Positions 1 through 6,786 are shown, numbered from the stretch's first letter. The stretch: DNA of 12,993 bases from Clostridiales bacterium (GCA_029098065.1 JAQXNP010000067.1:1-12993), one strand, 5' to 3'. Program-made: numbers and translations. The notes: a model not told the origin generated them from the letters alone.

Positions 1-140
1 ATCAGTCGGGCCTCGGAAGCCTTGATCAGCTCATCGCTGATATCCCGAACCACCACGGTCTTGCCGCTGCGGGCAAACACCTGGGCGATATCCAGGCCCA
101 TGGTGCCGCCGCCGATCACGACTACCTTTTCGATGCTCAT
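1..140 (-). CDS. hbd: 3-hydroxybutyryl-CoA dehydrogenase, N-terminal part (truncated by window edge)
   Basis: Only the first 46 codons are inside the window; the gene continues past base 1. The visible protein begins MSIEKVVVIGGGTMGLDIAQ and shows a Rossmann dinucleotide-binding start: beta strand, G10-x-G12-x-x-G15, helix, and a second strand ending in Asp (VVVRDIS). This is the pattern of clostridial Hbd and other short 3-hydroxyacyl-CoA dehydrogenases, which reduce acetoacetyl-CoA to 3-hydroxybutyryl-CoA with NADH in butyrate formation. The ATG at 138-140 is preceded by GAAAGGAG (153-160 on the opposite strand) at 12 bases, slightly long but the only good ribosome site. No partner genes (crt, bcd, thl) are visible because the window ends. 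A different short 3-hydroxyacyl-CoA dehydrogenase (FadB2-like) is the main alternative. Confidence 0.85.
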   Translation of the reverse strand, partial: MSIEKVVVIGGGTMGLDIAQVFARSGKTVVVRDISDELIKASEARL

Positions 141-173
141 ATGTAGTACGCGCTCCTTTCCGTTATTTCCTTA

Positions 174-191
174 ACGTTATTTTTTTAACAA
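174..191 (-). promoter_or_regulatory. candidate Rex (NADH/NAD-sensing repressor) operator
   Basis: On the minus strand the 18 bases read TTGTTAA-AAAA-ATAACGT. The Rex consensus known for Firmicutes is TTGTTAA-N4-TTAACAA; the left arm matches 7 of 7 and the right arm 4 of 7. Rex controls butyrate/fermentation operons, including hbd, in several clostridia, so the place fits the gene. The right arm is poor and the core is a simple A run, so this stays a candidate. Confidence 0.35.
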
Positions 192-209
192 TACGTTGGG
201 GTAAAAAAT

Positions 210-250
210 CGCAACTTTCCTTTCCCGGAATTCCGGGTTCCTAAGTTGCG
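210..250. repeat. nested inverted repeat in hbd leader
   Basis: Outer arms CGCAACTT (210-217) and AAGTTGCG (243-250) are perfectly complementary. Inside them is a perfect 14-base palindrome, CCCGGAATTCCGGG (224-237). The short segments between the two levels (TCCTTT and TTCCT) do not pair but mirror each other. As RNA it would be a hairpin with an internal loop; as DNA it could be a protein-binding dyad. It is not followed by a T run, so it does not look like a terminator. Confidence 0.6.
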
Positions 251-258
251 TCATCGAT

Positions 259-290
259 GAACAGGTATTCTGCCCCGCCTGTTCCTGTTC
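259..290. repeat. GAACAGG / tandem CCTGTTC inverted repeat
   Basis: GAACAGG at 259-265 is complementary to CCTGTTC at 278-284, and CCTGTTC is repeated overlapping by one base at 284-290. It sits just downstream of the predicted hbd -10 hexamer (291-296), covering the expected transcription start. This could be an operator dyad or an RNA hairpin with two alternative pairings. Confidence 0.45.
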
Positions 291-319
291 AGTATAGCTC
301 TTTTCCCGGGCAAACGCAA
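291..319 (-). promoter_or_regulatory. probable sigma-A promoter for hbd
   Basis: On the minus strand, TTGCGT (314-319) and TATACT (291-296) are separated by exactly 17 bases. The -10 matches consensus 5 of 6, the -35 only 3 of 6. The weak -35 would suit a regulated promoter. It lies about 150 bases before the hbd start codon. Confidence 0.5.
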
Positions 320-418
320 GCGAAAATTACTCATTACAGAAATTTTTTTCAAAACTGACCGGGATATTCCGTAAAATATGTTTTAGAAATATGTCAACCA
401 AATGTTGGGAAACGGCCC

Positions 419-443
419 TTTCAGGCGCTCTCCGCCTCTGAAA
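419..443 (-). terminator. weak hairpin after DUF554 gene
   Basis: TTTC-AGGCG (419-427) pairs with CGCCT and GAAA (433-443) with a two-base bulge and a CTCTC loop. It lies 18 bases past the stop codon of the DUF554 gene. No clear T run follows on the minus strand, so termination is only a possibility. Confidence 0.3.
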
Positions 444-460
444 TGCCGCCCCGCGGCGCA

Positions 461-1171
461 TCATCCCGTCAGTCCTGTCAGCCAGTTGACCAGCGGAAGA
501 TAGGCAATGGGCAGAAAGATCGCCGGCAGCATATTGCCCACCCGGATTTTTTCCTTGGGCAGCTCCAGCATATTGAGAGAGATCCCGACAATGATGGCGC
601 CTCCCACCGCGCTCATCTCGTTGATGACCTCCGGGCCCAGGTAGGGCCCCACCGCTCCGGCCAGCAGAGTCATTCCCCCCTCATAAATCAGGATGGGAAT
701 GACGGAGAACGCCGTCCCCATTCCCATCGCCGCCGAGAAGGTAATGGCGCTCACTCCGTCCAAAATGCTCTTGGAGATCAGAATGTCATAATTGTGGTTC
801 AGTCCCGCCTGAAGGGAGCCGTTGATCGCCATAGCCCCTACGCAGTAAAGGACGGTGGCGGAGACAAACCCCTCCACGAACCGGCTGCTGCCGCCGCTCC
901 GGGTCAGCTTGGATCTGAGCAGTTCCCCCGCTTTTTCCATCCGCCGCTCGATGTTGATCCACTCCCCCATCAAAACGCCGATCACCATACAGATAATGAC
1001 GCACAGGGTGTCCTCGGTCCCCAGCAGGAAGGTCATGCCGATCCCCAGCGTACATAAACCAAGAGCAGTCATCACCGCATGGCTCATCCGCTGGGTAAAC
1101 CGGCTTTTGAGCAGCAGGCCCAGTATGCTGCCCACCAGCACCAGAATCACATTGATCAATACCCCAAGCAC
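461..1171 (-). CDS. DUF554 family membrane protein (YdfK-like)
   Basis: Product of 236 residues, almost entirely hydrophobic helices with short loops, starting MLGVLINVILVLVGSILGLL. The opening segment, the glycine-rich central helices (SAAMGMGTAFS, VGGAIIVGISLNML) and the length match the DUF554 family of integral membrane proteins (B. subtilis YdfK type), whose function is unknown. I place the start at the GTG at 1169-1171, not the in-frame GTG at 1178-1180: the ribosome site AAAGGGAG ends on base 1180 and so overlaps the upstream GTG, while it lies 8 bases before the downstream one. The gene is monocistronic, with a near-consensus promoter at 1210-1238, and is divergent from the flippase gene. 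Confidence 0.85.
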   Translation of the reverse strand: MLGVLINVILVLVGSILGLLLKSRFTQRMSHAVMTALGLCTLGIGMTFLLGTEDTLCVIICMVIGVLMGEWINIERRMEKAGELLRSKLTRSGGSSRFVEGFVSATVLYCVGAMAINGSLQAGLNHNYDILISKSILDGVSAITFSAAMGMGTAFSVIPILIYEGGMTLLAGAVGPYLGPEVINEMSAVGGAIIVGISLNMLELPKEKIRVGNMLPAIFLPIAYLPLVNWLTGLTG

Positions 1172-1209
1172 GTGCTCCACTCCCTTTGAAAACGCCGAAA
1201 ATCTTTGTT

Positions 1210-1238
1210 ATTTTACACGGTTTTCCGGCATTTGTCAA
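1210..1238 (-). promoter_or_regulatory. strong sigma-A promoter for the DUF554 gene
   Basis: Minus strand TTGACA (1233-1238), 17 bases, TAAAAT (1210-1215): a perfect -35 and a 5/6 -10 at ideal spacing. It lies 39 bases before the chosen GTG start. Its position also argues against translation of the flippase from the in-frame ATG at 1205, which falls in this promoter. Confidence 0.8.
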
Positions 1239-1306
1239 AGGATTGCGCCGCATGGAGAGCCCGTCCGGCGAATAATCTGTATCATCGAGAGAGAGGGGGC
1301 CTTTTT

Positions 1307-2851
1307 TTGAAACCCATGTCCGCGCTGCGCTCCACCATCCTGCTCACCGCCGTAAGTCTCTTTGCCCAGGCCGTAGGCTTTGTCTACCGGGTTTTCCTCT
1401 CCCGGATGGTGGGCTCTGAGATCATGGGGCTCTATCAGCTGGTGATTCCTGTCCTGTCGGTGCTCATGTCTCTTACCGCGGTTGGATTCACCGTGGCCTG
1501 TTCCAACCTCTCCTCCCGATACCGGGCTTTGGGAAATCAAAAGGCGGTGGCTCAGGTGGTCCGGCAATGTGTCCTGGGATTCCTCGCCGCCTTCTCCGTG
1601 GTAGCCGCTGTGGTGGTCCCCCTCTCAGACGCCATCTCCGTCCATCTGCTGGGGGACGCCCGCTCCCGGCTTGGGCTGCTGCTCCTCCTCCCCTGCGTCC
1701 TTCTCACCGGGCTGGAGAATATCCACAAGCACTATTTCTACGGCACCGGCGCAGTCCGCCCCCCCGCCGCCACCGAGCTGTGCGAACAGCTCATCCGCAC
1801 CGGGGCCGTGCTGGGTCTGCTGTGGCGATTCCTGCCCCAATCCCCTGAGCGGTCAGTCGGGCTCATCGTCTGCGGCATGATCCTTTGCGAGATTTTCTCC
1901 GCCGTCACGCTCACCATTCTCTACCGCCGGGACCTGGGGCCGTGTCCCGCCGGAGCCGGGGCCAACCGAAAAACCCTCTCCCGGCAGATCTGGAAAATCG
2001 CTCTGCCCATCGGCTGGACCTCCCTCCTGGGCAACCTCATGGGGGCGGCCACCTCGGTCATGATCCCCCAGCGGCTGGTAAAGGCCGGGGCCAACGTATC
2101 CGAGGCCATGAGCGCCTTCGGCATCATGTGCGGCATGACGGTCCCCATGCTGGCTCTCCCAACCGCTTTTGTCTCCGCCATGGGGCTGGTGCTGGTTCCC
2201 AAACTGGCCGAAAGCGCCGCTCTGGGCCGCGGCAAACAGGCCTGCCGGCAGGTCTCCAAGGCGCTGTTCGTCACCTCTCTGCTCATTCTGCCCGCTTCCG
2301 CCGTTCTTCCGGTCCTCGCCCCGGCACTGGGTCAGGCACTCTTCCGGGAGCCCACCGCCGGTGACTATGCCCTTCCCCTGTCCGTGGGGCTTGCCCTCTC
2401 CTGCTGGGAATCCGTGCTGGCCTTCTCTCTCAACGGCTTGGGGAAGCAGACCGCGGCCGCCCGGAACTCCCTGATCTGCGGGGCGCTTCAACTTATGATC
2501 ACCTGGGTCCGGATGGGCACTCCCGGTGTTGGTTTGAGAGGCTATGTGGAGGGCTTTCTGGTCAGCACCGTTCTGGGCATCTGGCTCAACTGGCGCTCCG
2601 TGAGGCAGGCCATCGGCCTCCGGCCTCAGTGGTTCCACTGGCTGGCGGCCCCCGGCCTGGGCGCCCTGCTGACCGGGCTGTGTGTCAATCTGCTCTATTC
2701 TGTGCTCTCCCGGACCGGTCTGTCCCCATTGTCAAGCTGTTTGATCTGTTTCGCTTTCGGCGGAATCCTATACCTGTGCACCCAGATCGCCCAGGGTACC
2801 GTCTCCAGAATCGGAGGACGCGCCGCCCCTCTCCTCAATCTCCGCAGGTGA
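1307..2851 (+). CDS. SpoVB-like oligosaccharide/lipid flippase (MOP superfamily)
   Basis: About 514 residues with roughly 14 hydrophobic segments. The N-terminus (STILLTAVSLFAQAVGFVYR, then FLSRMVGSEIMGLYQ) is the classic start of the SpoVB/polysaccharide-transport branch of the multidrug/oligosaccharidyl-lipid/polysaccharide flippases, as is the LENIHKHYFYGTG segment. These proteins move lipid-linked glycans across the membrane; SpoVB itself is needed for the spore cortex in B. subtilis, and length (518 there) agrees. An open frame extends up to 1205, but I choose TTG at 1307 because AGAGGGGG (1292-1299) stands 7 bases before it; ATG at 1316 is possible but 16 bases from that site. No clear promoter was found in the gap. 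The next gene, dacF, is convergent and also acts on peptidoglycan. Whether it acts in sporulation or in general envelope synthesis cannot be told here. Confidence 0.85.
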   Translation: MKPMSALRSTILLTAVSLFAQAVGFVYRVFLSRMVGSEIMGLYQLVIPVLSVLMSLTAVGFTVACSNLSSRYRALGNQKAVAQVVRQCVLGFLAAFSVVAAVVVPLSDAISVHLLGDARSRLGLLLLLPCVLLTGLENIHKHYFYGTGAVRPPAATELCEQLIRTGAVLGLLWRFLPQSPERSVGLIVCGMILCEIFSAVTLTILYRRDLGPCPAGAGANRKTLSRQIWKIALPIGWTSLLGNLMGAATSVMIPQRLVKAGANVSEAMSAFGIMCGMTVPMLALPTAFVSAMGLVLVPKLAESAALGRGKQACRQVSKALFVTSLLILPASAVLPVLAPALGQALFREPTAGDYALPLSVGLALSCWESVLAFSLNGLGKQTAAARNSLICGALQLMITWVRMGTPGVGLRGYVEGFLVSTVLGIWLNWRSVRQAIGLRPQWFHWLAAPGLGALLTGLCVNLLYSVLSRTGLSPLSSCLICFAFGGILYLCTQIAQGTVSRIGGRAAPLLNLRR

Positions 2852-2853
2852 CA

Positions 2854-2884
2854 GAAGAGGCCTCCCCGGCGGGGAGGCTTCTTC
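2854..2884. terminator. bidirectional terminator between flippase gene and dacF
   Basis: A 14-pair stem (GAAGAGGCCTCCCC with its complement, one G-T pair) and a GGC loop fill the gap between two convergent stop codons. It is followed by CTGTTATTTT on the plus strand; the T run on the minus side is weak. Confidence 0.8.
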
Positions 2885-2887
2885 CTG

Positions 2888-4024
2888 TTATTTTGCCATG
2901 AAAAAGCGTTCCAGAAGGCTTTGGAAAATACCGGGCACTGTGAGCCGCTCCACCGCCTGAGACGCCACGATGGGGATAACCTCCCTCGTCTGTCCGTTTA
3001 TGGTGACCGTCAGTTCTCCCAGCTTCTGCCCCTCCTCCACCGGCGCCTCCACATCGGAGCAGAGGGTCACGTTTGTCTCCACGTCGTTGACCTGGGCCTT
3101 CTCGATCAGGATCCGGCCGGTTCCCGCCAGCACCGGCTGAACCTGTTCCTGCTCTCCCAGCAGCACGTCCACAGGCGGGAGGGCCTGGGCAGGTTTTCCC
3201 TCCACCACCGTGTAGTTGGCAAAACCGAAGTTCAGCATGGATTTGGCCGATTCATTGCGGATATCGCGGGTCTCCGACTTCATGACCACGGCAATGAGCT
3301 CCATCCCGTCCCGCTCGGCGGTGGCGGACAGGCAGTAGCCCGCCGAGGCGGTGAAGCCTGTTTTCAGCCCGGTAGCCCCGTCATAAAATCGGATCAGTTT
3401 GTTGGTGTTGGCCAGCTGAAACGCCCCATCCCGGATGGAGTCCATCCAGATGGTGGTGTATTCCCGGACAGACGGGTGGTGCAAAATGAGCTCCCGGCTC
3501 ATCAGGGCGATATCATAGGCCGAGGTGAGGTGCCCCGGGGCGGGCAGGCCGGTGCAGTTCAGGAAGGTGGTGTCCTCCATGCCCAGCTCCGCCGCCCGCT
3601 GGTTCATCCGCTCCACAAAGGCGCTCTCGCTCCCCGCCACCCGCTCGGCCAGGGCCACGGCGGCGTCGTTCCCCGACACCACCGCCACCGCCTTCATAAG
3701 ATCCCGGACGGTCATGGTCTCCCCTTCCTTCAGGTAAACCTGGGAACCTCCCATGGAGGCCGCCCGGGCGGAGACCCGGACGGTCTCATCCGGGGAGAGG
3801 AGCCCGGCGTCCATGGCCTCCATCACCAGAAGCATGGTCATCACCTTGGTGACGCTGGCCGGTTCCAGCTTGTCGTGAGGGTTTTGCTGATACAGGACCT
3901 CCCCGGTCTCTTTTTCCATCAGCACAGCGGCGCCGGCACTGACCTCCGGGGCTCCGGTCACCGTGGCCCCGGCGGGAAGGATCAACAGAGAAGCGGCCAA
4001 AACAGCCGCGAGCACTTTTTTCAT
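2888..4024 (-). CDS. dacF: serine-type D-Ala-D-Ala carboxypeptidase (PBP5/DacF family, peptidase S11)
   Basis: Product of 378 residues. An N-terminal signal peptide (MKKVLAAVLAASLLILPAGA) directs export. The three active-site motifs of low-molecular-mass penicillin-binding proteins are all present: S57-V-T-K60, S117-G-N119 and K221-T-G223. Then comes the beta-rich PBP5 C-terminal domain and an amphipathic tail (IFQSLLERFF) that would hold it on the outer face of the membrane. It trims the terminal D-alanine of peptidoglycan stem peptides. The start is the ATG at 4022-4024, with GGAGG (4032-4036) 7 bases upstream; an ATG 11 codons earlier lacks such a site. The family assignment is firm; the paralogue name (dacF against dacA/dacB) is less so and rests on size, sequence style and the possible spore-type promoter. 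Confidence 0.9.
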   Translation of the reverse strand: MKKVLAAVLAASLLILPAGATVTGAPEVSAGAAVLMEKETGEVLYQQNPHDKLEPASVTKVMTMLLVMEAMDAGLLSPDETVRVSARAASMGGSQVYLKEGETMTVRDLMKAVAVVSGNDAAVALAERVAGSESAFVERMNQRAAELGMEDTTFLNCTGLPAPGHLTSAYDIALMSRELILHHPSVREYTTIWMDSIRDGAFQLANTNKLIRFYDGATGLKTGFTASAGYCLSATAERDGMELIAVVMKSETRDIRNESAKSMLNFGFANYTVVEGKPAQALPPVDVLLGEQEQVQPVLAGTGRILIEKAQVNDVETNVTLCSDVEAPVEEGQKLGELTVTINGQTREVIPIVASQAVERLTVPGIFQSLLERFFMAK

Positions 4025-4063
4025 GGTCCTGCCTCCATTTTCTCTTGTTTCAAGCACTGCCTT

Positions 4064-4092
4064 TAAGATACGGAATTTCTCCCAGAGTATGC
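4064..4092 (-). promoter_or_regulatory. candidate dacF promoter, SigG-like or weak sigma-A
   Basis: Minus strand GCATA (4088-4092), 17 bases, TATCTTA (4064-4070). The forespore SigG consensus in Bacillus is roughly GHATR, 17-18 bases, CATNNTA, so this differs at one base of the -10. The same bases can be read as a poor sigma-A promoter (TGCATA, 17, TATCTT). The start point would fall about 33 bases before the dacF ATG. Confidence 0.35.
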
Positions 4093-4235
4093 AGGGGGTT
4101 TTTGGATGGAAGTTCTCTGCAAAATCGTCCGAAGAGGGCTACCAAGGCCGCCCATTTTTCAAAACGGGGCAGGACCCGGACCGCCTTCCGAAAACGGCCC
4201 CGCACACTTTGTGAAAATTGACAGGGCTTTCCCTC

Positions 4236-4264
4236 TTTACATTTTTACTTTAGTGTGTTACTAT
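4236..4264 (+). promoter_or_regulatory. promoter of the amino-acid ABC transporter operon
   Basis: TTTACA (4236-4241), 17 bases, TACTAT (4259-4264), with TG one base before the -10 (extended -10). The -35 matches 5 of 6 and the -10 4 of 6. A TTGACA at 4218-4223 is nearby but has no -10 at proper spacing. The rest of the 290-base gap from 4025 holds the dacF promoter and a loose CGGGGC/GCCCCG inverted repeat near 4173-4205, nothing else that I recognise. Confidence 0.55.
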
Positions 4265-4314
4265 ACGAAAGTCTTAACTCTTGCACGCTAATACGTTAAA
4301 GGAGGATACCTGAT

Positions 4315-5160
4315 ATGAAGAAGTATATCTCTCTTGCTCTGGCCATGGCTCTTGGCCTGTCCCTCGCCGCCTGCGGCGGCAGCGCCGACAGCGCTCCGTC
4401 CGCCGAACCGTCTCAGGCCGCCGAGAGCGCCGCCGCAGAGACCGCTCCCGCCGAAAGCGATCTGGCCTATGTGCAGGACAAAGGCACCCTGGTGGTGGGC
4501 ATCACCGAATTCGAACCCATGGATTACCAGGACGCCGACGGCAGCTGGATCGGCTTTGACGCCGATATGGCCAAGGCCTTCGCCGAGAGCCTGGGCGTGG
4601 ATGTAGAGTTCCAGATCATCGACTGGGACAACAAGGTTCTGGAGCTGGACGGCAAGACCATTGACGTGGTCTGGAACGGCATGACCCTCACCGACGAGGT
4701 CAAGAGCGCCATGGAGTGCTCCAACGCCTACTGCAACAACGCCCAGGTCGTCATTGTCCCCGCCGACAAGGCCGCTGATTATGAGACCGTGGACAGCGTC
4801 AAGGGCCTGACCTTCGCTGTGGAGGCCGGCTCCGCCGGCAAGGCTGAGGTGGAGGCCCTGGGCGCCAGCTACACCGAGGTCGCCGATCAGGCCACCGCCC
4901 TGCTGGAGGTCTCCTCCGGCACCGCCGACGCCGCCGCCATCGACTCCCTGATGGCCGCCGCCATGGTGGGCGAGGGCACCAGCTACGCCGATCTGACCTA
5001 TACCGTGGGCCTCAACAGCGAGGAGTACGGCGTGGGCTTCCGGAAGGGCTCCGATCTGGCAGAAAAGCTCAACGAGTTCTTCCATGCCAGCTATGCGGAC
5101 GGCTCCATGCTGAAGATCGCCGAGACCTACGGTGTTCAGGCGGCCATTATCGAACAGTAA
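4315..5160 (+). CDS. polar amino-acid-type ABC transporter solute-binding lipoprotein
   Basis: Product of 281 residues. It has a lipoprotein signal with lipobox L17-A18-A19-C20, then an Ala/Ser/Glu/Pro-rich tether (about 21-50), then a two-lobed SBP_bac_3 domain: GTLVVGITEFEPMDY at lobe 1, DGSWIGFDADMAKAFAESLG, and the hinge region near NNAQVVIV. It would be anchored outside the membrane and deliver substrate to the permease encoded next. In HisJ, GlnH and relatives an Arg in the motif (I/L)T-x-x-R binds the substrate carboxylate; here the motif reads LTDEV, so position 129 is Val. The acidic residue that usually contacts the amino group appears kept (AAAID, D210). Substrate is therefore uncertain. 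The start is well fixed by AAAGGAGG (4298-4305), 9 bases before the ATG. First gene of a three-gene operon. Confidence 0.9.
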   Translation: MKKYISLALAMALGLSLAACGGSADSAPSAEPSQAAESAAAETAPAESDLAYVQDKGTLVVGITEFEPMDYQDADGSWIGFDADMAKAFAESLGVDVEFQIIDWDNKVLELDGKTIDVVWNGMTLTDEVKSAMECSNAYCNNAQVVIVPADKAADYETVDSVKGLTFAVEAGSAGKAEVEALGASYTEVADQATALLEVSSGTADAAAIDSLMAAAMVGEGTSYADLTYTVGLNSEEYGVGFRKGSDLAEKLNEFFHASYADGSMLKIAETYGVQAAIIEQ

Positions 5161-5190
5161 TCCGACTTCTCCATCCGCTTTTTCACCGTC

Positions 5191-5220
5191 ATAGGGGCGG
5201 CCCTTTACGGCCGCCCCTAT
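5191..5220 (+). terminator. intra-operon hairpin, probable partial terminator
   Basis: Perfect 12-pair stem ATAGGGGCGGCC/GGCCGCCCCTAT with loop CTTTAC, 30 bases after the binding-protein stop codon. It is followed by GGTGGCGTTTTATCC, a poor T run. Such hairpins after the first gene of importer operons are known to raise the ratio of binding protein to permease, either by partial termination or by protecting the upstream mRNA from 3' decay. Confidence 0.7.
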
Positions 5221-5272
5221 GGTGGCGTTTTATCCACTGTTTAGAAGGAAAGAAAACGAGGTGGTCTCTCCC

Positions 5273-6004
5273 GTGTTTACTACCGTTATCGGCGCCCTGA
5301 ACGTGGGCTTTCTGCAGACCCTGAAGCTATTCGCCGTCACCCTCATCGGCGCCCTTCCCCTGGGTCTGATCATCTCCTTCGGCTCCATGAGCCGCTGGCA
5401 GCCCTTCCGCTTCCTCCGCCGCCGGAACGGCCGGGGCGCCCGGATCCTGGCCGGCTTCCGGCCCATCAGCGCTCTGTGCCGGATTCTGGTATGGATCATC
5501 CGGGGAACCCCCCTGATGCTGCAGCTCATCATCATCGACTATATCCCCGGCCGGATCAGGGATCACAGCCCCTGGGGCACCGGAGAGACCGGACGGTTCC
5601 TGGCCTCGGCCATCGCTTTTATCATCAACTACGCCTGCTATTTCTCCGAGATCTACCGGGGCGGCATCCAGGGCGTCCCCCGGGGCCAGCAGGAGGCCGG
5701 CATGGTGCTGGGCATGACCAAGCGGCAGATCTTCTTCAAGGTCACTCTGCTGCAGATGATCAAGCGCATCGTCCCCCCCATGTCCAACGAGATCATCACT
5801 CTGGTGAAAGACACCTCCATCGCCCGCATCATCTCCATGCAGGAAGTCATCTGGGCCGGCTACGCCTTCCTCAAGGGCTCCCACGGATATTCCGGCCTGA
5901 TCTGGCCCCTGTTCTTCACCGGCGTGTACTACCTGATCTTCAACGGCATACTCACCATTCTCCTAGGCCAGCTGGAAAAGAAGCTGGATTATTTCCGAGC
6001 GTAA
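5273..6004 (+). CDS. amino-acid ABC transporter permease (HisM/GlnP type)
   Basis: Product of 243 residues with about five membrane segments. It carries the family opening (GFLQTLKLFAVTLIGALPLG), the WIIRGTPLMLQL segment and the cytoplasmic EAA loop (QQEAGMVLGMTKRQIFFKV, about 139-157) that docks on the ATPase. It is the single permease here, so it would work as a homodimer. The frame is open from 5219, but that ATG lies within the upstream hairpin. I choose GTG at 5273 because GAGGTGG (5258-5264) stands 8 bases before it and the resulting N-terminus matches the family. An arginine-rich cytoplasmic stretch (about 41-59) follows the first helix. The ATPase gene begins 12 bases after the stop. 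Confidence 0.88.
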   Translation: MFTTVIGALNVGFLQTLKLFAVTLIGALPLGLIISFGSMSRWQPFRFLRRRNGRGARILAGFRPISALCRILVWIIRGTPLMLQLIIIDYIPGRIRDHSPWGTGETGRFLASAIAFIINYACYFSEIYRGGIQGVPRGQQEAGMVLGMTKRQIFFKVTLLQMIKRIVPPMSNEIITLVKDTSIARIISMQEVIWAGYAFLKGSHGYSGLIWPLFFTGVYYLIFNGILTILLGQLEKKLDYFRA

Positions 6005-6016
6005 GGGGGCCGCGGC

Positions 6017-6778
6017 ATGACCATTCTTGATATACAGCACATCGAAAAGCATTTCGGCGACACCGAGGTACTCAAAAACATCGGTTTCTCGCTGGATGAG
6101 GGGCAGGCTATGGCCATCATCGGCTCCTCCGGCTCGGGAAAGACCACGCTGCTCCGGTGTCTCAATTTTCTGGAGACCCCCGACTCAGGCGTCATCTCCG
6201 TCCGGGGCAAGGTCATCTTTGACGCCGCCGACCCCGCCACCCAGCGGGAGAATGAGGTGCGGGAAAAGCGCCTCCATTTTGGGCTGGTGTTCCAAAACTT
6301 CAACCTCTTTCCCCAGTATACCGCCCTGGAAAATGTGACCCTGGCGGTGAAGCTTCGCCAGCCGGACAAGAGCCGCTGGGCCGCCATTGATGAGCAGGGG
6401 ATGGAACTGCTGGGCCGGATGGGACTGGCTGACCGGGCCTCCCACTACCCCCACCAGCTTTCAGGCGGTCAGCAGCAGCGGGTGGCCATCGCCCGGGCGC
6501 TGGCGCTGAAGCCCGATGTGCTCTGCTTCGACGAGCCCACCTCCGCCCTGGACCCCGAACTCACCGGGGAGGTCCTTCGGGTCATCCGGGGGCTGGCGGA
6601 ACAGCGGACCACCATGATCATTGTCACCCACGAGATGGCTTTCGCCCGGGATGTGGCCGACGAAGTCCTCTTCATGGACGGAGGCGTCATTGTGGAGCGG
6701 GGTCCCGCCCGTCAGGTCATTGAGCATCCTCAGGAAGAGCGGACGAAACAGTTCCTTTCCCGTTACTCCAATTCCTGA
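6017..6778 (+). CDS. amino-acid ABC transporter ATP-binding protein (GlnQ/HisP type)
   Basis: Product of 253 residues with every ATPase motif in place: Walker A GSSGSGKT (36-43), Q-loop Q93 in VFQNFNLFP, signature LSGGQ (148-152), Walker B CFDEP (170-174) with E173, D-loop SALDP, and switch His205 in IIVTHEMAFA. Length and sequence are those of the polar amino acid uptake (PAAT) ATPases. It powers import through the permease encoded just upstream. The ATG is 7 bases after AAGGGGG (6003-6009), which overlaps the permease stop codon, so the two are tightly co-translated. It ends the operon and is followed by two terminators. Confidence 0.95.
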   Translation: MTILDIQHIEKHFGDTEVLKNIGFSLDEGQAMAIIGSSGSGKTTLLRCLNFLETPDSGVISVRGKVIFDAADPATQRENEVREKRLHFGLVFQNFNLFPQYTALENVTLAVKLRQPDKSRWAAIDEQGMELLGRMGLADRASHYPHQLSGGQQQRVAIARALALKPDVLCFDEPTSALDPELTGEVLRVIRGLAEQRTTMIIVTHEMAFARDVADEVLFMDGGVIVERGPARQVIEHPQEERTKQFLSRYSNS

Positions 6779-6786
6779 TCCGTCAA

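Larger units (their letters stand above)
141..460 (-). other. non-coding leader/promoter region of hbd
   Basis: No convincing gene lies in these 320 bases. Read on the minus strand it holds, in order: a weak hairpin after the DUF554 stop (419-443), a TTGACA hexamer at 392-397 without a good partner, a promoter with hexamers at 314-319 and 291-296, tandem CCTGTTC copies facing a GAACAGG (259-290), a nested inverted repeat (210-250), a Rex-like site (174-191) and the hbd ribosome site. It is AT-richer than the flanking genes, as expected for a regulated promoter. If transcription starts near 285 the untranslated leader is about 145 bases. Confidence 0.7.

Noticed and set aside
1205..1306. N-terminal extension of the flippase frame to ATG 1205
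   Set aside because: It would run through the divergent DUF554 promoter, has no ribosome site, and the extra residues do not resemble the family N-terminus.
4173..4205. CGGGGC/GCCCCG inverted repeat upstream of the transporter operon as a riboswitch
   Set aside because: It lies before the predicted transcription start and matches no riboswitch core that I know.
4288..5085. Gly/Val/Leu-rich frame antisense to the solute-binding protein gene
   Set aside because: Low-complexity composition is explained by the alanine- and asparagine-rich sense codons; no ribosome site and a clear gene on the other strand.
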